Assembly (NCBI GenBank): GCA_028274465.1 | Contig: CM051456.1 | Coordinates: 114,443,397 to 114,507,396, forward strand | DNA from: Plantago ovata | Taxonomy: Eukaryota; Streptophyta; Magnoliopsida; Lamiales; Plantaginaceae | DNA: 64,000 bases | Reading direction: 5' to 3' | In this document: piece after piece, positions 49,262-62,000 of the stretch | Numbering within the stretch: position 1 is the stretch's first letter | How the letters are laid out: each line of letters opens with the position of its first letter | The notes under the pieces: generated by a model | The model's database searches: none | Told to the model about the DNA's origin: nothing | Seen by the model: only the letters and a program-made list of their open reading frames with translations | Position numbers and translations under genes: made by a program

Positions 49262-50460
49262 GTAAAAGGTTCAATTAACATGCTGAAAAGGTGAAATACA
49301 ATAAAAATGTTGCTAGAATCACATGTTTCCAATTACGAACCTATAAATGTGATGTATAAAAGAATAACAGTAGAACATAATGTTATAACTAGGAGAGCTT
49401 ATGACCGTATGTACGCTAGAAACTGTAACAATTAGAATACCTTAGAAACTGAAATTCATCCTAACAACCGGTATTAAAAGTATACTATGCAGATTAAAAA
49501 CCGTAACACAATGTGATTCAATGAAACAATGCAGAAACATACTACACAAACTTAGAACCATGCATAACAACAAGGATTAAAAGTATCCAGGAGCTTACGA
49601 AATTGTTGTTAAGGTTCGATTTCTTCAATTATTTCCACATCTCAAATTGAATTTCACAAGTATCTGAAGCTGAACGCTTGATCGATCAACAAATCGAAAC
49701 GTAAATCAATCGAAAATCAGGAAAACAATTTGTCCTTATGCTCTCCCCCTTTTTTGTTTGGTCTTGATTTTCCACAACCGATGGAGGCACAACCATGTTC
49801 ATTGCAACTGAAAATCATAAAACAAGGATGATTGGAACCATAACACCATGCATTAAAACCATAACAAGGGAACTTATAACCTCCCCATGTGTCAATCAAA
49901 ATAATGTAAAAGGTTCAATTAACATGTTGAATAAATAATACGATAAAAACATGTTCCCTATTACAAACCTATAAATGTGTTGTATATAACACCAGAACAT
50001 AAAACCATAACTAAGACAACTTAAAATCATAACATGAGCGCTAGAAACTGTAACAATCAGACAATCGTAGGAACTACAACTCACCATAACAACCAGTCTT
50101 AAAAGTATGTAGATTCAAAACCATAACACAACGTGATTCAATGAAAAATGCAGAAACATACTACACAAATATAGAACAATATATAGCAAAAAGTCTTAAA
50201 AGTATTCAGGATCTTAGAAAAAACCATAACACGACGTGATTCAATGAAAAAATGCAGAAAATAGTAGACAAACTAATAACTAGCAACAAGGCTTCAAAAT
50301 ATTATAAAAGCGTCGATTAAAACCATAACACGACATTTTCAAAACCATAACAGGGTGTTATGAAATAAAAATATGCACAAAAATACTACATAAAGATCAA
50401 TCTATAAAAGGAAGTTTTTTAAAAGTATATAGTAACGTACAATTTGTTGCTCTGGTTCTA
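49262..50460. repeat. Tandem repeat, about 646-bp period, in the right half of the 5 kb element
   Basis: The unit starting GTAAAAGGTTCAATTAACAT at 49262 recurs at about 49908 with the same order of internal blocks (ACCTATAAATGTG, GCTAGAAACTGTAACAAT, GTGATTCAATGAAA, GCAGAAACATACTACACAAA). Shorter ~115-bp subrepeats with AAAACCATAACA follow to about 50900. Confidence 0.65.
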
Positions 50461-51496
50461 TTCATTCAATAATTTCCAGATCTGAGAAGCTTCCTTCTTC
50501 ACCATTGTTGTTTTGCATATTCGAATATTCCCACAGCTAAATCAGAATGTTTCGGACAACGATTCCAAGCACAAATTGACTAAAAATATTATAACAACGT
50601 CAGTTAAAACGATAACATGTCATATTAAAAACCATAAGATTGCGTTATCAAGTGAAAAAATGCAAAGGCATAGCAGACAAACCAAAAATATTATAACAAC
50701 GTCAATTAAAACCATAACATGGTGTTATCAAATGAAAATATGCACAATTATACTTGACAAACAAAACATATTATTACAGCGTCGATTAAAACCATAACAC
50801 GTCATATTAAAAACCATAACATGGCGTTATCAAATGAAAATATGCAGAGACAAACTACAAAAACATCAAACCATAACAACATGGCTTAAAAGTATATAGA
50901 AACCTGCGAATTTGCTGCTCGTGTTGAATTTTTTTCAATAATATCCAGATCTGAGGAGCTTCCATCTCCACTAGTTTCTATTCGGTGATTCGAGTATTCT
51001 ACCAGCTAAATCGAAACATTTTGAAGATCAATTTCGATCGCAAATCGATTGAAAAATCAGAAAAATATCAATTGATCAGAAAAACATAGTTGAAGGAGGA
51101 AAATAATCAAATTCTATTGCAAAATCGTATGGAAATCAGAGATTTGTTGTTAAATAAGAGAATATCGTTGTTGATTTAACCTGATTGAGCTCCGTACAAG
51201 TTGTATCGGCTGAGATTCTATTGGATCGAGCTCTGATCGGTGAATTTCCGGCGAAAATCCGGCGAGAACAATGGATCGGGAGAATTTGACGTAAAAACAC
51301 GCAGTTACACCTTGGGGTATGTGTTTTGGGGGTTTCTGTGATTTCAGCGTGATTATTGGGGTATATATAATGAACCGGTTTTTTAATAATGAATCGGTTT
51401 TTATCTGAACCGCGAGAAACCGCCTAGCGGTTTTGGTTTCTGGTTTTTGCCATAAAAACCAGGCCTTTCCATGTTAATAGGAAAGGACAGCCTTAC

Positions 51497-51994
51497 TATA
51501 TAATAACTCAACCATTAAATACAGTTATTCTTATTCCCTCACAATCATCTTGAATTAAACAACAAAGCATTTGCGTCCTCTTAAATTTGTCTCATGTGGA
51601 ATTTGCTCCGTGAAATTTGAGCAAAATATCATGATTGTTCAATGTAATCCACTTCTCGCATGTTTAGCTCAAGGGGTTTAAAATTTTCATCCAAGGTCAG
51701 AATTCACTCTTGGTGTTCACTAACACCATTTTTTACTAAATAGCCTTCGAACGCTTCTCCAAGCTTCCCAAATCATCTTCCAAGAAAATCGAATTACAAC
51801 CTAAGAACTCCAATTAAGTACTGCTCCTCAAGAAAATGACACACAAAAGGCTAAAAAAACGCTTTATTCCGGACTCTTTTACAAAAAATTTGCAAAATAA
51901 CATCAGAAGCCAAAATCATAAAAATTCTCCAAAAAGATAAACAACATGCGTTTAAGGATGCTAAAAAGTAGGCAAAAGAGACTCAATAAAACAT
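51497..51994. repeat. Right half of the interrupted dispersed repeat, then spacer
   Basis: About 51497-51700 matches 53510-53700 (ATTAAATACAGTTAT, CCCTCAC, TTGAATTAAAC-type blocks). The rest, up to the Harbinger-like element, shows nothing recognisable. Confidence 0.5.
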
Positions 51995-51997
51995 TAA

Positions 51998-53214
51998 GAG
52001 CCCGTTTGGTTTGAAGTAGGAAATGTAAAACCGTCTTTTCCTAAGAAATTGAGTTGAACCAAAAATCAGAAAATTGAATTAGGAAAAATCTACATTTCCT
52101 TGTTTGGTTGCTTATAATCAATCCTCAAAACCGGAAATTGAAACTTTATTCTTCAACATTGCAATTTCTATTATACCCCTTTCTTCTTCAATTTTCTTCT
52201 TAACTTTGCTGCAATTTACCTAATGAAGGCCAATCAAATGCTGCTACATCAGCACCTTTGCAAAATCATCATTATCATCAATCATCAATCATCAATAAGA
52301 ATCGTGAAGGAGGAAGGTGAAGCTCTCCCTAAATGCAAGAATTAGAGCGCAAGTCTAAAACAATTTAAGAGACATGAGAAGATAAAGAATGACTGTCATA
52401 TTGACTTGCGAATTTGCTATATCATTCATGGTGCATCTAATCTAATTTAGACTCACTCATCACCTCAACAACAACTCTTCCCTTTCTCTTTTTACCTCTC
52501 TTTTGTTACTCATTAAATCAACAAATAATTCCTCCCCCTGTTGATTGATTGATGATGTTGTGAGTTTCTGTGAAGCAATTTCACAAACACATGGCAGGTG
52601 AGTCTAACTCAAGCGGTGGAGGGGCCGTTACAATTTGATTTCCATGGGGAATAATAACAACAAATGGTAATAACTCCAGCACCAACTCGCTTCGAATAGA
52701 TCGGAAACTTCGAGCAGATCGGAGTAAATGAATCGGGAACGGAGCGGAATAGTCCAACTGCTCGACTGGATCGGAGTTACGACGAACAGGCCTAAACCGA
52801 CGAAAGGAGTGAAGGTAATGATTTGCTGTGATAATGATGGTGGAGGGGTGTGAAGGAGATGATGATAGATATCCAAAATGAGAAATGAAAAAAAAATGAA
52901 TTGTATTTGGGATTGGTGGTTAGAGGATTTTGGAGAAATGAATTGTGTTCGTGAGGGTGAGGGGCAAAACAGGAATGAGAAAAGATAACAACATTTCCAA
53001 AACAAAATATATGCCCCCACCCATGTAATGTTACTGGGAAATGTTTTGCATTTTTAAGCACAAAAATCACCTAATAATATGATTTCTGGTTAGAATTAGG
53101 TAAAATTTCGGTCTGACCGATTTCACACATTTTCAAGATTTCCTACCAACCAATCAAATAAATGTAGGAAATTTAAGCAAAATATTTCTTTTTCCTATTG
53201 AACCAAACGGTCTC
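51998..53214. mobile_element. PIF/Harbinger-like non-autonomous element, 1.2 kb, TAA target duplication
   Basis: The ends are GAGCCCGTTTGGTTTGAAGTAGGAAAT and, inverted, GAGACCGTTTGGTTC..ATAGGAAA. They are flanked by TAA (51995-51997 and 53215-53217). Both features fit PIF/Harbinger. The interior has no recognisable transposase or Myb-like frame, so it is a deletion derivative. Confidence 0.78.
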
Positions 53215-53229
53215 TAAGAAAAAGTCTCA

Positions 53230-53700
53230 TCATTTATATTTGTATTTTGTTAGTTTTGATGGCTTAATGATTTGAAAAATTAATTGTTAATGAATAATTT
53301 TAAATTGATAATTTTTAATATTTTATTTCATATTTTCACACTTTTTTATATGAGTTTAGCTCCAACTCAGTAAGATTCACGCCAAACGAGATGATTTCAA
53401 TACTAGTAATATAAAGAGTTCAAACTTGAATTTTAGCTCATTTCATAAACGAGCTAAACAAATATTGTCGTACTCAAGTCAAGTTGAGCTAGGCAGTACT
53501 CTGCTCTATATGGCACCATATTAAATACAGTTATCCCTCACGATCAATTTTGAACTAAACAAATTATTTTTGTCTATAAATTTGAATGCAAACGATGTGG
53601 TGGTCCTAAAGGTTCTTTCAATTTGAACAAAATCATAAGAACTTCAACTACCTAAAGGTTCTTTCAATCAACCGACTGTTACGAATTTACAAGATAAATT
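53230..53700. repeat. Dispersed repeat, uninterrupted copy
   Basis: Matches the two halves at about 46225-46500 and 51497-51700 end to end. This shows the empty-site structure of the 5 kb element. The function or class of the repeat is unknown. Confidence 0.55.
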
Positions 53701-54218
53701 AGAAGTCAAGTCCTGGGCCGAACGGGGAATTCATTTTTTACTTCTGCAGCGATTACAAGTTACAGCCCTGTGCATGATAATAGCACCTTTTCATATCAGG
53801 GCCATCGCTTACAGCACTCGTTCATCTGCAACCATTACTTCTTACTGCATAGGCTCCTCAATTCTTTGCTCCAGAGGAAGTCATCAACACGATCCAAATT
53901 GTTAGGGTGGTTCTTGAGACTTAAAGAGTCCCCAAGCAGACACTATTTCCTCATTTTGTATCAGGGTAACTTGGAGATTTTTAGCCTTTCTACTCAATCA
54001 TGCGCAAGCTAGTGTACCTGTCAATTCATAGCCACAAATTCGGTGAAATACTGCATTTTACTACTTTTTATTTGAAACATTATCAAATCCTGCAACCAGA
54101 GGTAACAATTTTCAGCTCCTTCAGTAACATGACCAACATTCTGTTAAAGCTCTATGCATAATAATATTCACCTAGTTCTTCTCCACGTTGCTGAAAACTC
54201 AGTATAGAACTTGAGTAC
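53701..54218. other. 3' flank of the pseudouridine synthase gene
   Basis: Presumed 3' UTR and downstream sequence. A further terminal exon is possible because a GT donor (AAG/GTAATG) directly follows the last codons of exon 7, but none was evident. Confidence 0.4.
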
Positions 54219-56008
54219 TTAACACATTACCTTCTTCATTCCAATGTCACGGAGCTGGTCTAAAATTTCAGCAAAGTCTGGCGGTGGTTTCTGAGAAAAG
54301 CTCAGGTCTTCTCCTGTGCTTGGATGCCTAAACCTGAAAATACACACATAGCCAAAACTCATTTGTGAGGTTAAAATTCAAGAACTTAAGTTTCTTGTAA
54401 ATTAGTGTTTGATGTGTTATCAGTTATCACTGATAAAATTATTAAACATCTACTTCAAAGAAAAAAATAAAGATTTAAATATAAAAAACTGTGCTCTTTT
54501 TTTTTTTTTCCTTCGTTATGAAATTTTTTAACACAGCCTTCTAAATAAGAGGTCTGAACAGTCTTTTGGCATGCTGTTACTATTTCAGTATTTCTAGTCT
54601 TCAAGACTTTACGTTCTTGTCCAGAATGAGTTATACAATGAGATATTCCACCACAGTCAGATCTCGTTCGTGCATCGATGGTTTAAACAGAATGTATTAT
54701 TGATTTGTCTGTACAGCAGTTTAAGCGAGTCAAAGTTGGGCATATTTTTTTTCCAAATAAGCTAAGGTTCGATTTTAGGGCAATCGTGTCTAATATGGTT
54801 GGAATTACATGCATGATTCACTCCTTCACAATTTAAACTCACTAATGTCAACAAAATGTTAAAGTTTTATAAATCTGATGTGCAAAAAGGTTGCAAACAA
54901 GTGCAGATTTTGTCTTGGTTAAGTAAAAAATCCTTAATCAGATAACAATCACCTTACTTAAAACCCCAGTGCACAGAGGCAATGACATGTAGAGTAAGCT
55001 TACCCAAGAACTAAAGCATGGAGACAGGGTCTTTCTAATCTTGAGACCAACTGTGAAATCCGCGCATGGACATTTGAGAGATTTTTAGATTGAAGTAGAG
55101 ACAGGGCCATGTTCTTAGTTCCTCCATATACTTCATCTCCCAATAGTGGTACACCAAGATACTTTGCATGGGCTCGGATCTAATTCAAAATTTTCAGCTG
55201 ATGAGTTTGTATAAGTTTATAATATAAAATAATTATTCAACAGCAAGGTTTTCACTTTTTTTTTTTTTTTTTGAAAAATTTATGAAATATTCTTGTTTTA
55301 CACATTTGCACATGAGGCCAAAAGAAGCATGCAAAAACAGCATAGAACAGGACAGATGGAACCAATTGAAATAAGATAATGCATCACCAAAATTGACATG
55401 GAAGCAGCAAAATCAAATTTCTAATCAGAAATAGACCCAAGAGGCTTACTAGACAAAGGTATTCTTCAACAAGGATGATAGACAAAAAACATAGATAACA
55501 ATAGTATTACTCTAAAATATTAAAATGGGGTCAATAAAAGGTGAATTGTGTTCCATCCTCTGCCACCATCTAACAAGCAGTTAAGGCCATGTCGAAAACA
55601 AGTGAGTTTTTCCTACTCCATGTGCTCCTTTCGACATGATTTAATGTGACCGGCCATACTAGGACAACCAAAATTTGAAAAAGAGAACAAGAAGAAAGAC
55701 TCGTGGGTTGAAATATCAGACCTGATGAGTACGCCCAGTTTCCAACCTCCATTCTACCAATGCACAACCACCACCAGCAAGTATTTCGATTACTTTGTAC
55801 CTGTCCGCAATAAATGGTATATTAGCCAGTCCATATATTGGCTGCACATTCTTATTCATTGGCTATACGTAAATACTAGTAGCTTTGCCTTTAACCATTA
55901 GTTTGCCAGGTAGATTGCTGGAAAGTGGAGAATTCAGCAAAAAGGCCAACAAGTTTATGAAGATTAGAAAACGTGGCAACTGATATTGCAGAAAACAGAA
56001 AATTAATA

Positions 56009-56045
<37 letters not shown>

Positions 56046-59000
56046 CAGGGAGAGAGAGAGAGAGACGGCTGCAGGAAATATAATACCATAAGGTTCAAAA
56101 CTTGAGTTGCCCAACACATAATCGTACAAAAGCAATGTTTTCTGCATCTATAGAGGTTGAGATAGTTCGAAATCAGATAGTACTATTTATGTTACCCAAT
56201 CCCAAAACAAATAAAAGATGAAGAAATAAAAAGGGAGGGGAGGGGGGTGGGCTCCGAACACTGATGAGTCGTCATAGAACAGTATAGTTGTTCCAGATAC
56301 ACCTTCGGTGACTCGTGATCTACTCGTGTTCTTTAATATATATTCACCCAGCACTCTCTTACTTCAGATTCGGATAGGATGAAAAAGGTTTGATTCAGCA
56401 TTATGACACTGGTCATGAAGATGCAACAACAGAAGAATGATTCTGACACGGCCAAGTAAAGTTGTGGCAAGGCCAGTAGAGTCAAGAACTAGTTACATGA
56501 TGGAAGCTTCATAGGCTGATAAGTATTTGTCAGAATTCAGAACTTCATGGTATAATTGATATGTGGCTAAGAACAATGCTTTCAGATTGCTTAAAATATG
56601 GTTCATAGTGCAAAGATCCTGCTACCAATAGTAAGAGATACTCTGGGACACTCGGAACAAATTATGCAAATTATCCAGTATACCAGGAAGAAATTTTTGT
56701 AATCCAGAGCTCACCCATCTTGTGGATGCAGTTCATACTCATGTGCCAACTCCCGCTATTTAAAGGATATGCTTTCAAAGTTATTAGCGCTTTTTGATAA
56801 ATCTTTATTCATATACTCATTAGTTCATCAGGAGTTCTTCCTCACCTTTGGCGCATGGTACCTCATGGATCTTCTGGACCGTTCAAGCACATGAGAATTA
56901 ATTCGAGATTTCTGTAACTCGAAAGCAAGGGGCATCAAACACAGAGACGGTTGTTCACCAATAGATTCACAACCATTTGCTTCTTAAGAGGTGTGCAGAT
57001 ACTTCTAAATACAGGAATCTGGATGCAACACTGCGTTCCTTCTATGTTGGAACTCTATCACCAATAATCACCACATGAACAGTTAGCACCCTTGAAGTGG
57101 TGATGGCAATTTGTGTCTCAGACAAAAATTTCTCTCCTGTCAAACTCGGATATAAATTTTATAAATGCATGGCAGTCTCCAAAAATTCTCAGGTTCTTCG
57201 TAACTCTCAAGGAAGTACCTTCAAAGGTATTCAGGAGTCCGAGAACAACAGCCAACTTTTCTCCATGACCACACAAGATGTGCTCTTTCTCCTGCTGCTC
57301 CGCATCTTGTAGCACAAAATCAGTATTTTGGCAAATGACCCACTCTTTTTATTTCCATGCTTAATTTACTTAGCTTCTCAGGAATTGAGTCATTTGATTA
57401 GAGAATTGTCACCTGCCAAGAACATGTGTACTTTGTTTTTCACTTCAATCCAACTGCATCCAGGTTTTTTCTCATTCCCTTCTCTTTCATAGAATCTCCA
57501 ACTCTATCCACTTCTTTCAATTTGCCCTTAGAAGCATATATCTTGGACAAGAGAATATAGTTTCCAGGGTTATGTGGTTCTAGTTCAAATAATTTACCAG
57601 CAGCAACCTCACCCAAACTCATGTTATGGTGAAGTCTGCAGGAACTCAACAATGCACCCCAAACACAGGAATCAGGCTCAAATGGCATTTTCATGACCAT
57701 GGAATAAGCTTCGACCAGTTTTCCTGCACGGCCAAGCAGACTTACAATACAAGAGTAATGCTCCATTCTAGCTTCAATACCGTAATCCTTGGTCGTGGTT
57801 TCAAAGTAATAACGCCCTTCCTCTGTAAGGCCACTTTAGCTGCATGCAGATAAGAGGCTGGTGAAACTGACATGGCCTGCTTTCTGCCCATTCCTCTGCA
57901 TCAAGAGGAAAATTTCAATAGCTTCTTTCGCCTCACCATGCATAGCATATGCTCCCAACATTGCATTCCAGCAAACCAAATTACAGACAGTTATCCTATC
58001 AAAGCAGAGGCGAGCTACTTGCACCTTTCCACATTTGCATACATATCAATCAGAGCACTGCCTACATAGACATCACACGAAATGCCATTTTTAAGAGAAA
58101 AGCAGTGTGTAGCCTTTCCATGCATATGTGCAGCAATGTTTCCAAAAGCTGGAACCCAGGAGGGGATTGTCACAGGGTTTGGCTTCACACCCGACCACTG
58201 CATTTCTCTGAAAAGTTCCAAAGCATCAATATCATTACCGTGTTGCGAACAGCAAGCAATTATTGAAGTCCAAGAGACAACATTCAATTTCACGCGTTGT
58301 TCCTGAATTTTCCTGAATACCCTAAGCACCTTGTCAACAAGACAATGACGAGAAAGGCCTGCTATTAAGGCATTGCAAGCTGTTGTATCCATTTTCCCTG
58401 ACTCTTCAAATACCTGAGACATCTCTACCCCACACTGACACTTCCCATACATATCGATGAGCGAACTGACAATACACTCATCTAAAGCAAAACCCATTCT
58501 GATCACGTAACCATGGACCTGAGAGCCTATCTTCAAGTACCCTAGACCACCTATAGCAGGAAGAACACTTGAAATGCTAATACCATTGCATCTGAAATCC
58601 TGTAAATGCATGATCTGAAACATCAAAACTGCATCCAGGAAACATCCACTTTGATTGAACCCTGCAATCACACCTTTCCGAGACACAGGATTTGGTTCAA
58701 ACCCAAGATTCTGCACCTCATCAAACAACTTTCTCACAATAAGCACATCGCTTTTCCTTGCATACCCAGCAGCCAATGCACTCGAAGATATAACATCTCT
58801 CTCGGACATACTATAAAATAACTTATGTTCACAAATTATTTCATCACTTCACATAAAAGTGAATCATAGATGACACGACAAAGGGATCCCAGGATAGCCC
58901 ACAGGCTACAGAAAACCCATGAACTTGCTTTCCAATATAAACAGCCAACAGTCCTGCACAAGCCTTGATGATGACAGGTAGAAGATGGGCTTCAGAGAGA

Positions 59001-62000
59001 ATACCCTTTGAGAGCATCTCAGGAAATAAACTGAGAGCACTCTTATAGTCGTTCTGTTTGGAGTAGGATTTGATTAGGGTTGTGTATGAGTCAACATCAG
59101 GTTTCAAGAGGGAGCGGAGGAGGTTTCTGGCATCCAAAACACAGTGAAGGTTCGCATAGATTGAGATGAGCTTGGTTGAAAATTGAGGAATGTCAGATAG
59201 GCCTGTTAGGAGGATATGGGCATGTGCCTGCCATACTTGATAAAGTGATACAGTGCTACTTCTGTTTAACACGGGTGGAGGATAGATGAGATGCTGGAAT
59301 GAGCTCCACCTCCATAAATTTCACTGTTGTTATGAGACAGAGAAATCAATTCCTAGCGTTTTAGTATTTATAGTGGTCTTCAAACCAGAATATTTCTTTT
59401 TCTCGCTGACAGGCGAACTATAAGGGTAACCGAGATCTGGTATGGAAATTGTAGAGTTACTGTGGAAGGGAGCTTTACTATTTACAATTGATCTAATATT
59501 CCCACTGCAAACAAAATAATTACTATAGTGTCAACCAATTATTTGGCATATGCAGTGCAGATGATTCAAGATACAAACAAGATGTCAGAAAGAAGGGAAG
59601 GGTGGAGGAACTAAATCACCTGCTGACAGCATGGCGAGTTTTCCCAAGGGCACCAGATCCAGGAAGTGCAACCATACGAATGCGATTGTTCGGGTCACGG
59701 CCAATAGGGACATCAATGCGCCCCAAGACTTTTGACGGCACCCCACAGGTCAGGCTCACATAGACTCTTTTTATAGTATGTTCCTTGAACTGTTCAGCCA
59801 GATGTGAATGTGAATGCTCATCCTGGACGAATAAAGGAACATGGCAACAAACTTATCCACCGCTCCACAATTAATGTTCTATAACATATATTTGAACGAA
59901 TGTAACAAGAAATCACTAATGGTTTAGAAACTGAGCGCACTCACCTTTGCAACTACAAGTAATCCACTGGTTCCTTTATCCAATCTATGGACGATGCCAG
60001 GGCGGACAGATGCCTCGGAGAGACCTGAAGTAACACCTCCTCCATTGTAGCCATAATCTGTGGGCAAGGCACTGACCTCATCACCAGAATCATCATCAAA
60101 CTCAGGCAGTAATTCTGGACTCAAACATGCAGTTGAAATCCTACAATGACGAAGAATTCCATTGACAAGCGTTCCAGTTGCATTGCCTGGTGCAGGATGT
60201 ACTACCTGCATCAATCATCATAATAAAATCCATATTCAGAACCTAAACCAACAGGACTAGACAACTGCATTCCATTGGCAGGTTAAACAACTGTAACATT
60301 AGCAGCAGATCAGTTTAAACTTAAACGTCTCGATATTATGCAGCTCAGAATACTAGTATTGTAAGTCTTTAGCGTTTACATGTTCAGATTGAATCACATT
60401 CATATAACAAGTAGTACAACATTGTGAAATTCCAGTGGTGAACTTAATAGAGCTGCAGCAAGAGAAGAAAGTGCTACATGGTAACAAGCCCAAGAGCAAC
60501 GACATTATCTACACTTTAGAGATGATGAAGGCAGAAGAAGCAAATTACCAATTGATGTGTTCTAGCTTATCAGAAGAATCAATAGGATTCTAATTAGTTA
60601 GCTTTGTAAATAAGCTAGGGTGTACAGTAGCATCAAGTAGATATTTATATGTGCATGATAGCATGGCATTTGTACTATAAATACTCTAAGCAGTCTCTTT
60701 CTCCATCTCTGTACATTACATTTATCATATCATCAATAAACACTGCTTTATTTACTTCAAGTGTTTCATCTCTGTACATTACATTTCATATCATATCATC
60801 AATAAACACTGCTTTATTTACTTCATGTGTTTCTGCGGGCGCCTATTCTGATATGGCATCAGAGCGAGGTTCCGATCCTCGGACCTGTGGGTTATGGGTG
60901 CAGAAACACAAAGTAAATAAAGCAGTGATTGATGATATGAAATGTAATGTACAGAGATGGAAAAAGAGACTGCTTAAGAGTATTTATAGTACACATGCCA
61001 TGCTATCATGCGCATATAAATATCTACTTGATGCTAATGTACACCCTTTACAAATCTAACTAATTAAAATCCTAATGATTCTTCTAATAAGGTGGAATAC
61101 ATCAATTGATAATTTGCTTCTTCTGCCTTCATTGTCTAACTCAGTCTCAGTCTGAGTATTCTTTGTTCACTAAAATTACCAAATCAGGCTACTTTGTAGC
61201 TCTGCTGGTATATGTGGATGACATTTTAGTTGGAAGCTCAAGTAATGAGGAACTAGAGATTGTAAAGAAAATACAGTCACAGTTCAAATTCAGAATAGGG
61301 GAAATCAAATATTTCCTAGGCATTGAAGTTGCTAGATCACTAGAAGGCATACATGTTCGTCAGAAGAATATTGTTCACTAAAATTACCAAATCAGGCTCC
61401 TTTGTAGCTCTGCTGGTATATGTGGATGACATTTTAGTTGGAAGCTCAAGTAATGAGGAACTAGAGATTGTAGAAAATACAGTCACGGTTCAAATTGGGA
61501 AGCTTAGGGGAAATCAAATATTTCCTAGGCATTGGAGTTGCTAGATCACTAGAAGGCATACATGTTTGTCAGAAGAAGTATGTCATGCAAAATTGAAAAT
61601 TATTGATTTAGCTGGGTTATCAGGTTGCAAACCAACAGTCATCCCAATAGAACAAAACCATCGTTTAAGTCTCACTGCAGGTGAACCTTTAAAAGATGCA
61701 TCATTCTATAGGGCAAATTGTTGGTAAACTGATATACCTCACTATTACTAGACCTAACATCACTTATGCTGTCAATATATTGAGTCAATCCATGTCTGAA
61801 CCTTCTAAAGATCACTTAGAAGCAGTTTCCAAAGTTGTGAAATATCTTAAAGGAACAATTGGACAAGGTCTCTTTCTTTCTTCTGAATGTGATCCTACTT
61901 TGAAAGGATACTGTGATTCAGACTTTGGAGCTTGTCCTGACACAAGAAAATCAATGTCAGGCTACTGCATATTTCTAGGTAGATCATTACTTAGTTGGAA

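Larger units (their letters stand above)
46507..51496. mobile_element. Unclassified ~5 kb element with inverted ends and mirrored GTTATGGTTTTAAG arrays
   Basis: The left end GGGGAGGCCGGCCTTTCCTA... and the inverted right end share CCTTTCCTA, a short loop, then ATGGAAAGGCCTGGTTTT, so each terminus contains a hairpin. The outer sequence matches a paralogous repeat (53230-53700), confirming insertion. A target duplication is not certain; TATATAACA near 46475 and TATATAATA near 51497 are similar. Internally, GTTATGGTTTTAAG-like motifs recur on the plus strand over about 47100-48360 and as complements (CTTAAAACCATAAC) over about 48240-50900. A transposase could not be recognised. Mutator-like and other terminal-inverted-repeat classes are possible. 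Confidence 0.6.

Noticed and set aside
52628..53020. 130-codon minus-strand frame in the Harbinger-like element
   Set aside because: Low-complexity, hydrophobic/serine-rich translation with no transposase or Myb-like motif.
57118..57315. Separate small gene from the DYW-like frame
   Set aside because: It is the C-terminal part of the PPR pseudogene; motif order is continuous with the upstream PPR repeats on the same strand.
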